64,000 nucleotides of DNA from assembly GCF_029094525.1 (NCBI RefSeq), contig NZ_CP119107.1, positions 1,612,001 through 1,676,000 of the forward strand, given 5' to 3'. The notes below the pieces were generated by a model. That model searched no databases. It was not told the DNA's origin and worked only from the letters and a program-made list of their open reading frames with translations. Source of the stretch: Pullulanibacillus sp. KACC 23026. Lineage in GTDB: Bacteria > Bacillota > Bacilli > Bacillales > Sporolactobacillaceae. This document shows, piece after piece, positions 44,044-52,384 of the stretch (its first letter is position 1; each line of letters begins with the position of its first letter). Position numbers and translations under genes: made by a program.

Positions 44044-44700
44044 ATGGTAGATTCATTAGCTAAGGTGATTGATCACACGGCGTTAAAGCCAGACGTTAGC
44101 AGGGAAACGATTAAAACTCTCTGTGAGGAAGCCAAAACATATGGATTTGCCTCTGTTTGTGTGAATCCATACTGGGTTCCTTATTGCGCTGAACTATTGA
44201 AGGATACGGATGTCATGGTGTGTACGGTAATCGGGTTTCCATTAGGTGCCACATTGACAGAAGTGAAGGCTTTTGAAACGCGTCAATCCATTGATCAAGG
44301 TGCAGGAGAAGTGGATATGGTGATTAATATTGGCGCGATGAAGGACGGAGATGAGACAACCGTTCTGGAAGATATCGCGGCTGTTGTGAAGGCCGCAAAA
44401 GGTCGTGCAGCGGTAAAGGTGATCTTAGAGACCTGCCTATTAACAGATGATGAAATAGAAAAGGCTTCTCTGCTTGCCAAAAAAGCTGGGGCTGATTTCG
44501 TCAAAACCTCAACAGGATTTTCTACTGGCGGTGCTACTGTGGACGCTGTCAAGCGCATGCGTAGCGTCGTTGGCCAAGAGATGGGTGTAAAAGCATCTGG
44601 AGGCATCCGCACACGTGAAACAGCAGAAGCCATGATCCAGGCTGGTGCCTCTCGTATAGGGGCAAGTGCAAGTGTAGCGATTGTGACCAATCAAGAATGA
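44044..44700 (+). CDS. deoC: Deoxyribose-phosphate aldolase
   Basis: A 218-residue class I aldolase splitting deoxyribose 5-phosphate to acetaldehyde and glyceraldehyde 3-phosphate. The Schiff-base lysine lies in [10 protein letters not shown] near residue 151, with KASGGIRT near 182. AGGAGG precedes the ATG. In B. subtilis deoC is elsewhere, beside nucleoside genes; here it follows mtaB. Confidence 0.95.
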   Translation: MVDSLAKVIDHTALKPDVSRETIKTLCEEAKTYGFASVCVNPYWVPYCAELLKDTDVMVCTVIGFPLGATLTEVKAFETRQSIDQGAGEVDMVINIGAMKDGDETTVLEDIAAVVKAAKGRAAVKVILETCLLTDDEIEKASLLAKKAGADFVKTSTGFSTGGATVDAVKRMRSVVGQEMGVKASGGIRTRETAEAMIQAGASRIGASASVAIVTNQE

Positions 44701-44707
44701 AACAGCA

Positions 44708-44738
44708 AAAGGGAGTCCGTTAACGGGCTCCCTTTGCG
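44708..44738. terminator. Bidirectional terminator between deoC and yqeW
   Basis: AAAGGGAGTCCG and CGGGCTCCCTTT form a 12-bp stem with a TTAA loop. The loop carries the yqeW stop codon on the minus strand. Confidence 0.8.
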
Positions 44739-45649
44739 CGTTTTTCTACCCATCGCCCATACTTGTCGATAAAGGGTAAGAATAATAAAGCTGAGACGGC
44801 ATTAAATAGAATACCAGAATAGGCCAAAGCGGTATCGGGCGCCAGATGAAGACTCTCCAGCCAACCGGCAGACAACTTTAAGAATGGAAGAGCCAGGAGA
44901 GCACCGCCTATATTAAAAACCAAATGCGTGTAAGATACCCAACGTGCTTGCCAATTCGAGCCAATCGAAGCCAAAATAGCGGTGACACAGGTTCCGACGT
45001 TTGCTCCAATTACAATGGTAATAGATGCAAGAAGCGTTAAAAATCCATTGTTTAGAAATCCCATGGCAATCATCGTTGTGGCTGAACTCGATTGGATGAT
45101 TGCTGTAAATAAGGCCCCGCTGGTTAAAGCCATCCAGAGCGAGTGATTAGCAGCGGTTAAGATGTATTTAACTGGAGCCAGCTCACGCAAAGGAATACTT
45201 AAAGTATTAAAGCCATCCATGGATAAGAAAAGACAGCCAAGCCCAATGAGAAAGGTTCCAAGACAAAAGATTGCGGATTTTCTAGTAAACAGCAACAGAA
45301 ATCCGATTAAAATCAAAACGATATGGATTCGGCCCAATGAAAAGGTGGCTAGGAGACCAGTAAAGGTTGTTCCAATATTAGCCCCAATAATCACACCAAT
45401 CGTGTTGGAAAAACGGATCAGTCCTGCTGCTGCTAATCCCACAGTAATAACGGTCACAGCTGAGCTGCTTTGCAGGATCGCGGTCAGAAGTGTACCAATT
45501 AACAAACCTTTTAAAGGTGAGCTTGTACTCTTCTGAATGATGGTTCGAATTTTTTCGTCACCCATTGCGCGAAAGCCTATCTTCATCACAGTCATTCCAA
45601 ATAGGAATATCATAATATAAATAAAAAATGCTGAGATTAATCGATCCAT
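44720..45649 (-). CDS. yqeW: Na/Pi-cotransporter family protein YqeW
   Basis: A 309-residue membrane protein with two related halves, each holding an inverted-repeat signature: LLTAILQSSSAVTVITVG near 57 and LFTAIIQSSSATTMIAMG near 180. This is the PF02690 Na+/phosphate cotransporter pattern. It lacks the cytoplasmic PhoU-like tail of longer relatives. It matches B. subtilis YqeW in place (after mtaB/yqeV) and orientation. Substrate is presumed phosphate. Confidence 0.9.
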   Translation of the reverse strand: MDRLISAFFIYIMIFLFGMTVMKIGFRAMGDEKIRTIIQKSTSSPLKGLLIGTLLTAILQSSSAVTVITVGLAAAGLIRFSNTIGVIIGANIGTTFTGLLATFSLGRIHIVLILIGFLLLFTRKSAIFCLGTFLIGLGCLFLSMDGFNTLSIPLRELAPVKYILTAANHSLWMALTSGALFTAIIQSSSATTMIAMGFLNNGFLTLLASITIVIGANVGTCVTAILASIGSNWQARWVSYTHLVFNIGGALLALPFLKLSAGWLESLHLAPDTALAYSGILFNAVSALLFLPFIDKYGRWVEKRAKGAR

Positions 45650-45959
45650 AAGTGAACCCCCTACCTTAGTCTATTGGACAAGTGGTTAGAGCATGACACT
45701 TACTTGAACCATTTTGAGTGTATAGGAGTTCACGGGAATTAAGTGCCCTGTCAGCTTCGGTGAGCAAATTCTGTGCTTATTTCTAATCATTACTTATTCC
45801 AAATTGCCCCAATTTAACGCCATGCTTTTTGAGATAGGGAGAATGGTTTTTATTGAAACAACAGATGATGAGGAGTAAATAGAACTGAAAATGGAGAGTG
45901 GCTGCCAGGGGTAATTCTTGCATCACTTAAATAATTAACGAAGATACTAGATATGAATG
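45650..45959. other. Intergenic stretch between yqeW and the rpsU promoter
   Basis: About 310 bases without a convincing gene. It should hold the yqeW promoter on the minus strand, which I could not place. No repeats or strong hairpins are evident. Confidence 0.5.
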
Positions 45960-45988
45960 TTGACCAGAACGGCGTATTCGTATATAAT
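45960..45988 (+). promoter_or_regulatory. Sigma-A promoter of rpsU-yqeY
   Basis: TTGACC (45960-45965), a 17-base spacer and a perfect TATAAT (45983-45988) lie about 170 bases before rpsU. The long leader could take part in ribosomal-protein control. Confidence 0.75.
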
Positions 45989-46158
45989 TGCATCGACATC
46001 TTCTTTTTAAAACTTTCATTTTTGTTGGATTTGCTTTCCTTTTATATTGAAAAGTGAACATTGGTCAATGATGAAAGCAACAAAGAGATGAGACAGGGCG
46101 GATGAAGGTTTTCCAGGCCCTTTTAGAGCGTTTGCAAGTTGGAGGGAGGGAAACACAG

Positions 46159-46338
46159 ATGGTTGAAACGAAAGTTCGCAAGAATGAGTCCATTGAGGAT
46201 GCGCTTCGTCGCTTCAAACGTTCCGTTGCGAAATCAGGTACTTTAGCGGAAATCAAAAAGCGTCGACACTATGAAAAACCAAGTGTCAAGAAGAAAAACA
46301 AGCGCGCTGAGGCTTCACGTAAAAAGCGTAAATTCTAA
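46159..46338 (+). CDS. rpsU: 30S ribosomal protein S21
   Basis: A 59-residue basic protein of the small subunit. The ATG at 46159 follows GGAGGGAGGG; an upstream in-frame ATG at 46102 lacks support and would add a non-homologous tail. [13 protein letters not shown] and the Lys/Arg-rich C-terminus are typical. Co-transcribed with yqeY. Confidence 0.97.
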   Translation: MVETKVRKNESIEDALRRFKRSVAKSGTLAEIKKRRHYEKPSVKKKNKRAEASRKKRKF

Positions 46339-46352
46339 GAAAGGGTGTTCTG

Positions 46353-46796
46353 ATGAGCTTTTTGGATCAGCTTACCCAAGATATGAAAGAGGCTATGAAA
46401 GCTAAGGATAAAGAACGGTTATCTGTCATCCGGATGCTGAAGGCCTCCCTGCAAAACGAATCGATCAAGCTCGGCAAAGACCTTTCTGAGGATGAGGCCT
46501 TAACTGTCCTTTCACGGGAACTCAAGCAGAGGAACGACTCCCTCCAAGAGTTTGAGCAAGCGGGTCGAGAAGATTTGGCTGAGAAGACTAGAAGTGAAAT
46601 TTTGGTTGTCAAGACTTATTTACCAGAACCATTAACTGATGATCAATTAGAAAACGTGGTTAAGGAAACGATTCAAGAAGTTGGTGCATCATCAAAAGCC
46701 GATATGGGTAAAGTGATGCAAGCCCTTATGCCTAAGGTAAAGGGACGTGCTGACGGAGGAAAAGTTAGCCGCCTCGTTCAAGAACATTTATCTTAA
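46353..46796 (+). CDS. yqeY: GatB/YqeY domain protein
   Basis: A 147-residue protein related to the tRNA-binding tail domain of GatB amidotransferase, with [19 protein letters not shown] and a C-terminal YLPEPL...[17 protein letters not shown] pattern. The exact role is unknown; a tRNA-linked function is inferred from the fold. It follows rpsU by 14 bases and is closed by a terminator. Confidence 0.93.
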   Translation: MSFLDQLTQDMKEAMKAKDKERLSVIRMLKASLQNESIKLGKDLSEDEALTVLSRELKQRNDSLQEFEQAGREDLAEKTRSEILVVKTYLPEPLTDDQLENVVKETIQEVGASSKADMGKVMQALMPKVKGRADGGKVSRLVQEHLS

Positions 46797-46812
46797 TAGA
46801 TTTTATACATGT

Positions 46813-46848
46813 AAAAGCGAAACCTTTTTTTGAGGTTTCGCTTTTTAG
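46813..46848 (+). terminator. Terminator of rpsU-yqeY
   Basis: AAAAGCGAAACCT and AGGTTTCGCTTTT form a perfect 13-bp stem with a T-rich loop and tail. Confidence 0.88.
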
Positions 46849-46897
46849 TTACGGTTAAACGGCTTAACTTGTGGCGGCCCCATCGTACGCAATGGGC

Positions 46898-47780
46898 CGT
46901 TCATCGAAGGGATGAACGCCAAAAAGAGTGAGTGTAGCATCCGAAAAGTCGTTCATCGAGGGTATGAACGCCAAAAACAGCGGGTGTAGCATCCGAAAAG
47001 TCGTTCATCGAGGGTATGAACGCCAAAAAGAGCGAGTGCGGCAGTCGAAAGGGCGTTCATCGGGTGTATGAACGCCAAAAAGAGCAAGTGCAGCATCCGA
47101 AAAGGCGTTCATCGAAGGGATGAACGCAAAAATAAGCGAATGGAGCATCCGAAAAGGCGTTCATCAAGTGGATGAACGCCAAAAAGAGCGAGTGCGGCAT
47201 CCGAAAAGGCGTTCATCGGGTGTATGAACGCCAAAAAGAGCAAGTGCAGCATCCGAAAAGTCGTTCATCGAAGGGATGAACGCAAAAATAAGCGAATGGA
47301 GCATCCGAAAAGGCGTTCATCAAAGGTATGAACGCCAAAAACAGCGAGTGGAGCATCCGAAAAGGCGTTCATCGAGGGTATGAACGCCAAAAAGAGTGAG
47401 TGTAGCATCCGAAAAGTCGTTCATCGAGGGTATGAACGCCAAAAAAAGCGGGTGGAGCATCCGAAAAGGCGTTCATTGGATGTATGAACGCCAAAAAAGC
47501 GAGTGGAGCATCCGAAAAGTCGTTCATCGGGTGTATGAACGCCAAAAAGAGCGAGTGGAGCATCCGAAAAGTCGTTCATCGGGTGTATGAACGCCAAAAA
47601 GAGCGAGTGAGGCAGTCGAAAGGGCGTTCATCAAGGGGATGAACGCCAAAAAAAGCGGGTGGAGCATCCGAAAAGTCGTTCATCGGTTGTATGAACGCCA
47701 AAAAAAGCGAGTGGAGCATCCGAAAAGTCGTTCATCGAGGGTATGAACGCCAAAAAAAGCGGGTGGAGCATCCGAAAAGG
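46898..47780 (+). repeat. Array of 17 tandem 52-bp units, each with GTTCAT-N7-ATGAAC
   Basis: I count 17 consecutive units starting at 46898, 46950, 47002, 47054, 47106, 47158, 47210, 47262, 47314, 47366, 47418, 47470, 47521, 47573, 47625, 47677 and 47729. All are 52 bp except the one at 47470 (51 bp). Every unit keeps GTTCAT, seven variable bases, then ATGAAC, followed by CGCCAAAAA (CGCAAAAATA in two), a GAGTG-like block and GCATCCGAAAAG (CAGTCGAAAGG in two). It lies between yqeY and floA. Because 52 is not a multiple of three, frames through it are repeat artefacts. It is not CRISPR: no unique spacers separate the repeats. Confidence 0.96.
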
Positions 47781-47784
47781 CGTT

Positions 47785-47940
47785 CATCCCACGAAAACGC
47801 CTCCACACACGCCACGAATTGGTGTAATGGAGCCTCCATCCCACGAAAACGCCTCCGCACACGCCACGAATTGGTGTAATGGAGCCTCCATTCCACGAAA
47901 AGGCCTCCATCCTACGTCGCGACTATGTGTATTGGGCTCC
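47785..47940 (+). repeat. Second repeat type, three units with the same 52-bp period
   Basis: Directly after the 17-unit array, a different sequence repeats at the same period: units begin CATCCCACGAAAACG at 47785 and 47837, and a degenerate CATTCCACGAAAAGG at 47889. The first two are nearly identical; the third has diverged in its second half. The 18th GTTCAT (47782) runs straight into this repeat. Confidence 0.88.
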
Positions 47941-48052
47941 GTACAGCCCTCTAGACTTTTAGCACTAATTTTAGAATTTAGGCTTTAGTTGAAACTTATT
48001 AGTTCTTTTGCCGTATAGTTAATTAGTTGGGATTAATAAAGGGGGAAGGAAA

Positions 48053-49036
48053 TTGGATCTTAATACTTTGTTGATTTTATTTATTGCGGTAATTGTTATC
48101 GTGGTTATTGCCGTGTTCTTATCATTCGTACCTGTTATGCTGTGGATTTCAGCATTAGCTGCAGGAGTACGAATCGGAATTTTCACATTGGTAGGGATGC
48201 GACTTAGAAGAGTCGTGCCTAGGCGTGTGATCAACCCTTTGATTAAAGCGGTGAAAGCGGGCATTCAGCTCAGCACCAATCAGCTGGAAAGCCATTACCT
48301 TGCAGGGGGGAATGTCGACAGAGTCGTGAATGCTTTAATTGCGGCTCATCGCGCGAACATTGAGCTTAGCTTTGAACGCTGTGCGGCAATCGATCTTGCT
48401 GGCCGAAATGTTTTGGAAGCTGTTCAAATGAGTGTGAATCCAAAAGTGATTGAAACACCGTTTATTTCCGGGGTAGCTATGAACGGGATCGAAGTCAAAG
48501 CGAAGGCGCGAATTACGGTTAGAGCGAATATTGATCGGTTAGTTGGGGGAGCGGGTGAAGAAACAATTATTGCTCGTGTCGGTGAAGGGATTGTCTCAAC
48601 CATTGGATCTTCTGAAAGCCATAATCAAGTGTTAGAAAATCCCGATCTCATCTCTCAGACTGTTTTGAAAAAAGGGCTAGATTCAGGAACCGCCTTTGAA
48701 ATTCTCTCGATTGATATTGCGGATGTCGACATCGGTAAAAATATTGGGGCTCATTTGCAAACCGAACAGGCTGAAGCCGATAAAAAAATAGCTCAGGCCA
48801 AAGCAGAGGAACGCCGCGCTATGGCAGTTGCGACTGAGCAGGAAATGAAGGCTCGGGTACAGGAAATGCGTGCCAAAGTGGTTGAATCAGAAGCTGAAGT
48901 ACCACTTGCGATGGCAAAAGCTCTTCGGGAGGGGAATTTAGGGGTGATGGATTATATGAATTATAACAACATCAAAGCCGATACGGAAATGCGCCGATCA
49001 GTAGGCGATATGAATGATCCTCAAAATGAAGAGTAA
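48053..49036 (+). CDS. floA: Flotillin-like protein FloA
   Basis: A 327-residue membrane scaffold protein (YqfA) that organises fluid-ordered membrane domains. An N-terminal hydrophobic hairpin region (residues 3-35) is followed by a PHB domain and a long Glu/Ala/Lys-rich helical region (about 245-300, [17 protein letters not shown]). Start TTG at 48053 behind GGGGGAAGGA. In B. subtilis it is co-transcribed after yqeZ, an NfeD-type gene; here that place is taken by the 52-bp array. Confidence 0.95.
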   Translation: MDLNTLLILFIAVIVIVVIAVFLSFVPVMLWISALAAGVRIGIFTLVGMRLRRVVPRRVINPLIKAVKAGIQLSTNQLESHYLAGGNVDRVVNALIAAHRANIELSFERCAAIDLAGRNVLEAVQMSVNPKVIETPFISGVAMNGIEVKAKARITVRANIDRLVGGAGEETIIARVGEGIVSTIGSSESHNQVLENPDLISQTVLKKGLDSGTAFEILSIDIADVDIGKNIGAHLQTEQAEADKKIAQAKAEERRAMAVATEQEMKARVQEMRAKVVESEAEVPLAMAKALREGNLGVMDYMNYNNIKADTEMRRSVGDMNDPQNEE

Positions 49037-49049
49037 GGATTGATGCAAC

Positions 49050-49529
49050 ATGAGTTTTTTTACACTTTTTATAATCATATCAGTTATAGCCGCCATTGCC
49101 AAAGCGGTCAAACGCTCTGATTCGTCAGTTAATAGGGGTAGGTTTGGAAGCAGCCTCACCCAACGCTTTATCGGTTCTCAATCAGAAGAAAGGGGCGGGG
49201 AACCGGAACAGAACGCCTTTTATGAAGAAGAAATTCTCACCTCGCCAACGCAAACTAGTGAAACAACCGGGGGGCTATTGAGGCGCGAGGATTTGCAGAC
49301 GGATTTTGGCGATCAGAATAAACCGAAACCGGCAACTAGGGAACGTTCCAAAAGAACGGAGATCCTGTTTGAAGTCCAGACGCCGATCGCGCAACAACAG
49401 CCTCCTCTAAATCGTCTTAATCTTACACCTACAAGAAAAAAATTAGCGGAGAGCTTTATTCTATCTGAATGCTTTAGTGAACCTCGAGCACGAAAACCCT
49501 ATCAGCCGAGAATTTATAATAAAAGATGA
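49050..49529 (+). CDS. Hypothetical single-pass protein downstream of floA
   Basis: A 159-residue protein with an N-terminal membrane helix (residues 3-18), then a long polar, probably disordered region rich in Glu, Thr, Arg and Pro. A conserved-looking C-terminal block reads RKKLAESFILSECFSEPRA. It lies 13 bases after floA and before a terminator, so it is probably made together with FloA. It occupies the yqfB position, but I cannot confirm homology. Confidence 0.6.
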   Translation: MSFFTLFIIISVIAAIAKAVKRSDSSVNRGRFGSSLTQRFIGSQSEERGGEPEQNAFYEEEILTSPTQTSETTGGLLRREDLQTDFGDQNKPKPATRERSKRTEILFEVQTPIAQQQPPLNRLNLTPTRKKLAESFILSECFSEPRARKPYQPRIYNKR

Positions 49530-49536
49530 TGGGGAT

Positions 49537-49580
49537 GACTTCCTAGAAGAGTCTATTGATTCTTCCGGGAGGTCTTTTTT
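49537..49580 (+). terminator. Terminator of the floA unit
   Basis: GACTTCCTAGAAGA and TCTTCCGGGAGGTC form a long stem with a small internal mismatch, followed by TTTTTTT. Confidence 0.85.
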
Positions 49581-49652
49581 TATACACTTCACCTTTTCTT
49601 TGGTGATAGTCCTCTATCTTGTTTCATAAAGATGTAAATAGAGGTGGTGACG

Positions 49653-49934
49653 TTGGCAAACAAATGGCGCGATCAATTCAAAAAATTATTTGTGAACTAC
49701 TCGGAGTTGCCTGCCGATGTTGTAATGGATTTACCGCGTATTACACTTATTGGCCAATTACATATATATATTGAAAATCACAAAGGGGTATTAGCTTTTT
49801 CCAAAACAGAACTGCGACTTGCTTTAAGCCAAGGTCAACTGCTTATAACGGGAAATCAATTTGTTTTGAAAACCATTTTACCCGAAGAAATTTTATTAGA
49901 GGGAACGATTGATAAAGTTCAATTTATAGATTGA
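49653..49934 (+). CDS. yqfC: Sporulation protein YqfC
   Basis: A 93-residue member of the YabP/YqfC family, produced in the mother cell under sigma-E in B. subtilis. It carries DLPRITLIGQLHIYIENHKGV (split over residues 25-45) typical of the family. A GTG at 49644 is in frame, but AGAGGTGGTGA favours the TTG at 49653. It pairs with yqfD, as in other spore formers. Precise role unknown. Confidence 0.88.
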   Translation: MANKWRDQFKKLFVNYSELPADVVMDLPRITLIGQLHIYIENHKGVLAFSKTELRLALSQGQLLITGNQFVLKTILPEEILLEGTIDKVQFID

Positions 49935-49955
49935 TTGAGAAAATAGGTGAAGCTT

Positions 49956-51194
49956 ATGAAGACAAAAAATTGGAGCGAAAATTTACAAGGCCATGTCATT
50001 GCAACGGTTAGAGGCCGATTGGTTGAACCGTTTATCAATCGATGTATTCGAGAACAAATTAGAATTTGGGATATCAAGCGGATTGAAGAGGATCGGATCC
50101 AATGCTCGATCCTCTTAAGCGATATTAAACGGATTAAGCCAATCTTAAAACAAACCGATTGCCGAATCCATTTTGACGAACGAGTTGGCCTCCCTTTTTG
50201 GACAAGGCGCCTGCTTGGGCGTTTTGGAATGATAGGTGGATTCATCCTTTTCTTTTTTATCATTTTTTTCATGTCAAACATGGTTTGGCAGATCGATATT
50301 CACGGGGCAGATCCTGTGCTTGAAGATGAAATTAGAACCATACTCGCAAAACAAGATATTCATGTTGGCGCGATCGAGTTTCTCTTACCTTCTCTTGGGG
50401 AAATCGAGGATCAATTGAACAGTCAATTAAAGGAAACAACATGGGTAGGAGTGTCTCGAGATGGGACAACTTATCGGGTTGATGTGGTTCAAAAGGAACT
50501 TCCTAAGAAGGAAAAAGAGATTGGCCCTAGAGACTTGATCGCCTCTAAGACCGCGACCATCAAAAAAGTTTACGCTGAACAAGGGCAGGCTGTGGTTCAG
50601 CAGAATGATGTCGTGAAGAAAGGGCAGCTTCTCATTTCCGGTATGATGGGGGATGAGGCCCATCATAAGTTCGTCCCAGCAAAAGGAACCGTGTTGGGGG
50701 AGACTTGGTATACTTCAAATACAGAAGTCCCTTTAAATACAAGCTATCACACTTATACGGGGAGAACGTATACGAAGCGTCAAATCAAGGTTTGGTCCCT
50801 GACCATTCCGATATGGGGGTTTAACGCTAAACCGTTCCAAAAGCAAGTGACGGAAACAGTCACCCATCCGTTCCACTTCTTATTGTGGGATATCCCCATT
50901 AAGTTTCAGACGGTGACGATCCGTGAAGCTAGTCAATTGAAGAATCGATTAACTAAAGATCAAGCGAAAAAGATGGGGGAAGAACTGGCGCGACAGCAGT
51001 TAACGAGGGAGCTCTCATCTGATGCAAAAATTCTCTCAGCAAAGATCCAAAAAGACAAGGTGGAAAAAGGTGTGATGCATCTTCAAGTCTTTTTTACGGT
51101 TGAAGAGAATATTGCCAAGCCCCGCCCCTTCTCACCGAAGGACCGCCAAAAAGATTTAAAAGAGAAGATGGACAAACAAGAACAAGGGAACTAG
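49956..51194 (+). CDS. yqfD: Sporulation protein YqfD
   Basis: A 412-residue membrane protein of the YqfD family, made in the mother cell in sporulating bacilli. A cytoplasmic N-terminal part is followed by a membrane helix (about residues 88-110, IGGFILFFFIIFFMSNMVW) and a large outer domain. A GTG at 49947 overlaps the AATAGGTGA site, so the ATG at 49956 is preferred. The stop lies inside the terminator hairpin at 51178. Confidence 0.9.
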   Translation: MKTKNWSENLQGHVIATVRGRLVEPFINRCIREQIRIWDIKRIEEDRIQCSILLSDIKRIKPILKQTDCRIHFDERVGLPFWTRRLLGRFGMIGGFILFFFIIFFMSNMVWQIDIHGADPVLEDEIRTILAKQDIHVGAIEFLLPSLGEIEDQLNSQLKETTWVGVSRDGTTYRVDVVQKELPKKEKEIGPRDLIASKTATIKKVYAEQGQAVVQQNDVVKKGQLLISGMMGDEAHHKFVPAKGTVLGETWYTSNTEVPLNTSYHTYTGRTYTKRQIKVWSLTIPIWGFNAKPFQKQVTETVTHPFHFLLWDIPIKFQTVTIREASQLKNRLTKDQAKKMGEELARQQLTRELSSDAKILSAKIQKDKVEKGVMHLQVFFTVEENIAKPRPFSPKDRQKDLKEKMDKQEQGN

Positions 51195-51209
51195 ACCCTT
51201 GTTCTTATT
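51178..51209 (+). terminator. Terminator overlapping the yqfD stop
   Basis: AAGAACAAGGG and CCCTTGTTCTT pair around a loop with the stop TAG (51192-51194), followed by ATTTGTTTT. Confidence 0.85.
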
Positions 51210-51353
51210 TGTTTTAATTGATACAGGTCAAAAAGACCATTGGAATTGAAACTCTTGGTTATGGTAAACTAATAAAAACAAAAACTGTTTTCTCTGTTAA
51301 AATATACTAAAGATGTGGAGGCAAGAAAACAGTTCCAAGGAGATTGAGGCCAT

Positions 51354-52313
51354 TTGTCTGAAAGACTTCTACATACAATTGAACTGCATTTAAATGAACA
51401 ACATGATGTCATCACCTTATTTGGACCAAAAGATGCTCATTTGAAGCTTATAGAAGACCGCCTAGGGTGTTCGATAGTGACAAGAGGAGAAGGTGTGGCT
51501 GTAGGTGGAACTGAAGCACAAGCTGAGTTGGTTGAGATCATCCTGAATGGGCTTCTGAAACTTGTGCGTCAAAAGGTCGCCATTTCTGAGCGTGATGTCG
51601 TCTATGCGATTCAGTTGGCGGAAACCGGTCAAATTGACGTCCTAGATGAATTGTATGAGGAAGCGATTACGTTTAACTCGAAAGGAAAGCCGATCCGAAT
51701 CAAGACATTGGGCCAGAAGCATTATGTGCAAGCCATGAAGAAAAATGACATGGTTTTTGGCATCGGGCCTGCTGGAACAGGTAAAACCTATCTAGCGGTT
51801 GTCATGGCTGTTACCGCCCTAAAAGCAGGGTCGATCAAAAAAATTCTTTTAACAAGACCTGCTGTTGAAGCCGGTGAAAGCCTAGGCTTTTTACCAGGGG
51901 ATTTAAAGGAAAAAGTAGATCCTTATTTGAGACCGTTATATGATGCTTTGCATGATATTCTCGGTCAAGAGCATACACAGCGTTTAATCGAACGCGGGAC
52001 CATTGAGATCGCGCCTCTTGCTTATATGAGAGGAAGAACGCTTGAGGATGCCTTTGTTATCTTGGATGAAGCGCAAAATACGACACAAGAGCAAATGAAG
52101 ATGTTTTTGACACGGCTTGGATTTGGTTCGAAGATGGTCATTACAGGGGATATTACCCAGGTTGACTTGCCAAAAGGCAAAACATCCGGACTAAAGATGG
52201 CTGAAACAACATTGAGCCATGTCAAAGGGATTTCCGTTATTCGTTTGCAGCGTGTGGATGTGGTACGTCATCCGCTTGTGCAAAAAATAATAGAGGCTTA
52301 TGAAACTGTCTAA
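51354..52313 (+). CDS. phoH: PhoH family ATPase
   Basis: A 319-residue protein with an N-terminal KH-like region (YqfA/PhoH type, residues 15-70) and a P-loop ATPase domain: GIGPAGTGKTYLAV near 133-146, RPAVEAGESLGFLPGD near 168 and Walker B FVILDEAQNTT near 231. PhoH is linked to RNA metabolism and sits next to ybeY across bacteria. Start TTG at 51354 behind AAGGAG. Confidence 0.93.
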   Translation: MSERLLHTIELHLNEQHDVITLFGPKDAHLKLIEDRLGCSIVTRGEGVAVGGTEAQAELVEIILNGLLKLVRQKVAISERDVVYAIQLAETGQIDVLDELYEEAITFNSKGKPIRIKTLGQKHYVQAMKKNDMVFGIGPAGTGKTYLAVVMAVTALKAGSIKKILLTRPAVEAGESLGFLPGDLKEKVDPYLRPLYDALHDILGQEHTQRLIERGTIEIAPLAYMRGRTLEDAFVILDEAQNTTQEQMKMFLTRLGFGSKMVITGDITQVDLPKGKTSGLKMAETTLSHVKGISVIRLQRVDVVRHPLVQKIIEAYETV

Positions 52314-52384
52314 TTGGTGATTAGAATTCATAGAGTGTGGGTTTGGGGATGAAATACGAATAGGGTGAGGAGAAATGAAATGAA

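Noticed and set aside
46102-46338. rpsU starting at ATG 46102
   Set aside because: A very strong GGAGGGAGGG site lies inside that extension, and S21 proteins begin at the position of ATG 46159.
46898-47780. Possible CRISPR array
   Set aside because: The units are contiguous 52-bp tandem copies with similar sequence throughout. There are no unique spacers, no leader and no cas genes in the window.
47369-47988. Open frames of 60-80 codons across the repeat array on both strands
   Set aside because: They only reflect a repeat lacking stops. The 52-bp unit shifts frame each copy, none has a ribosome site, and the products are repeats of the unit translation.
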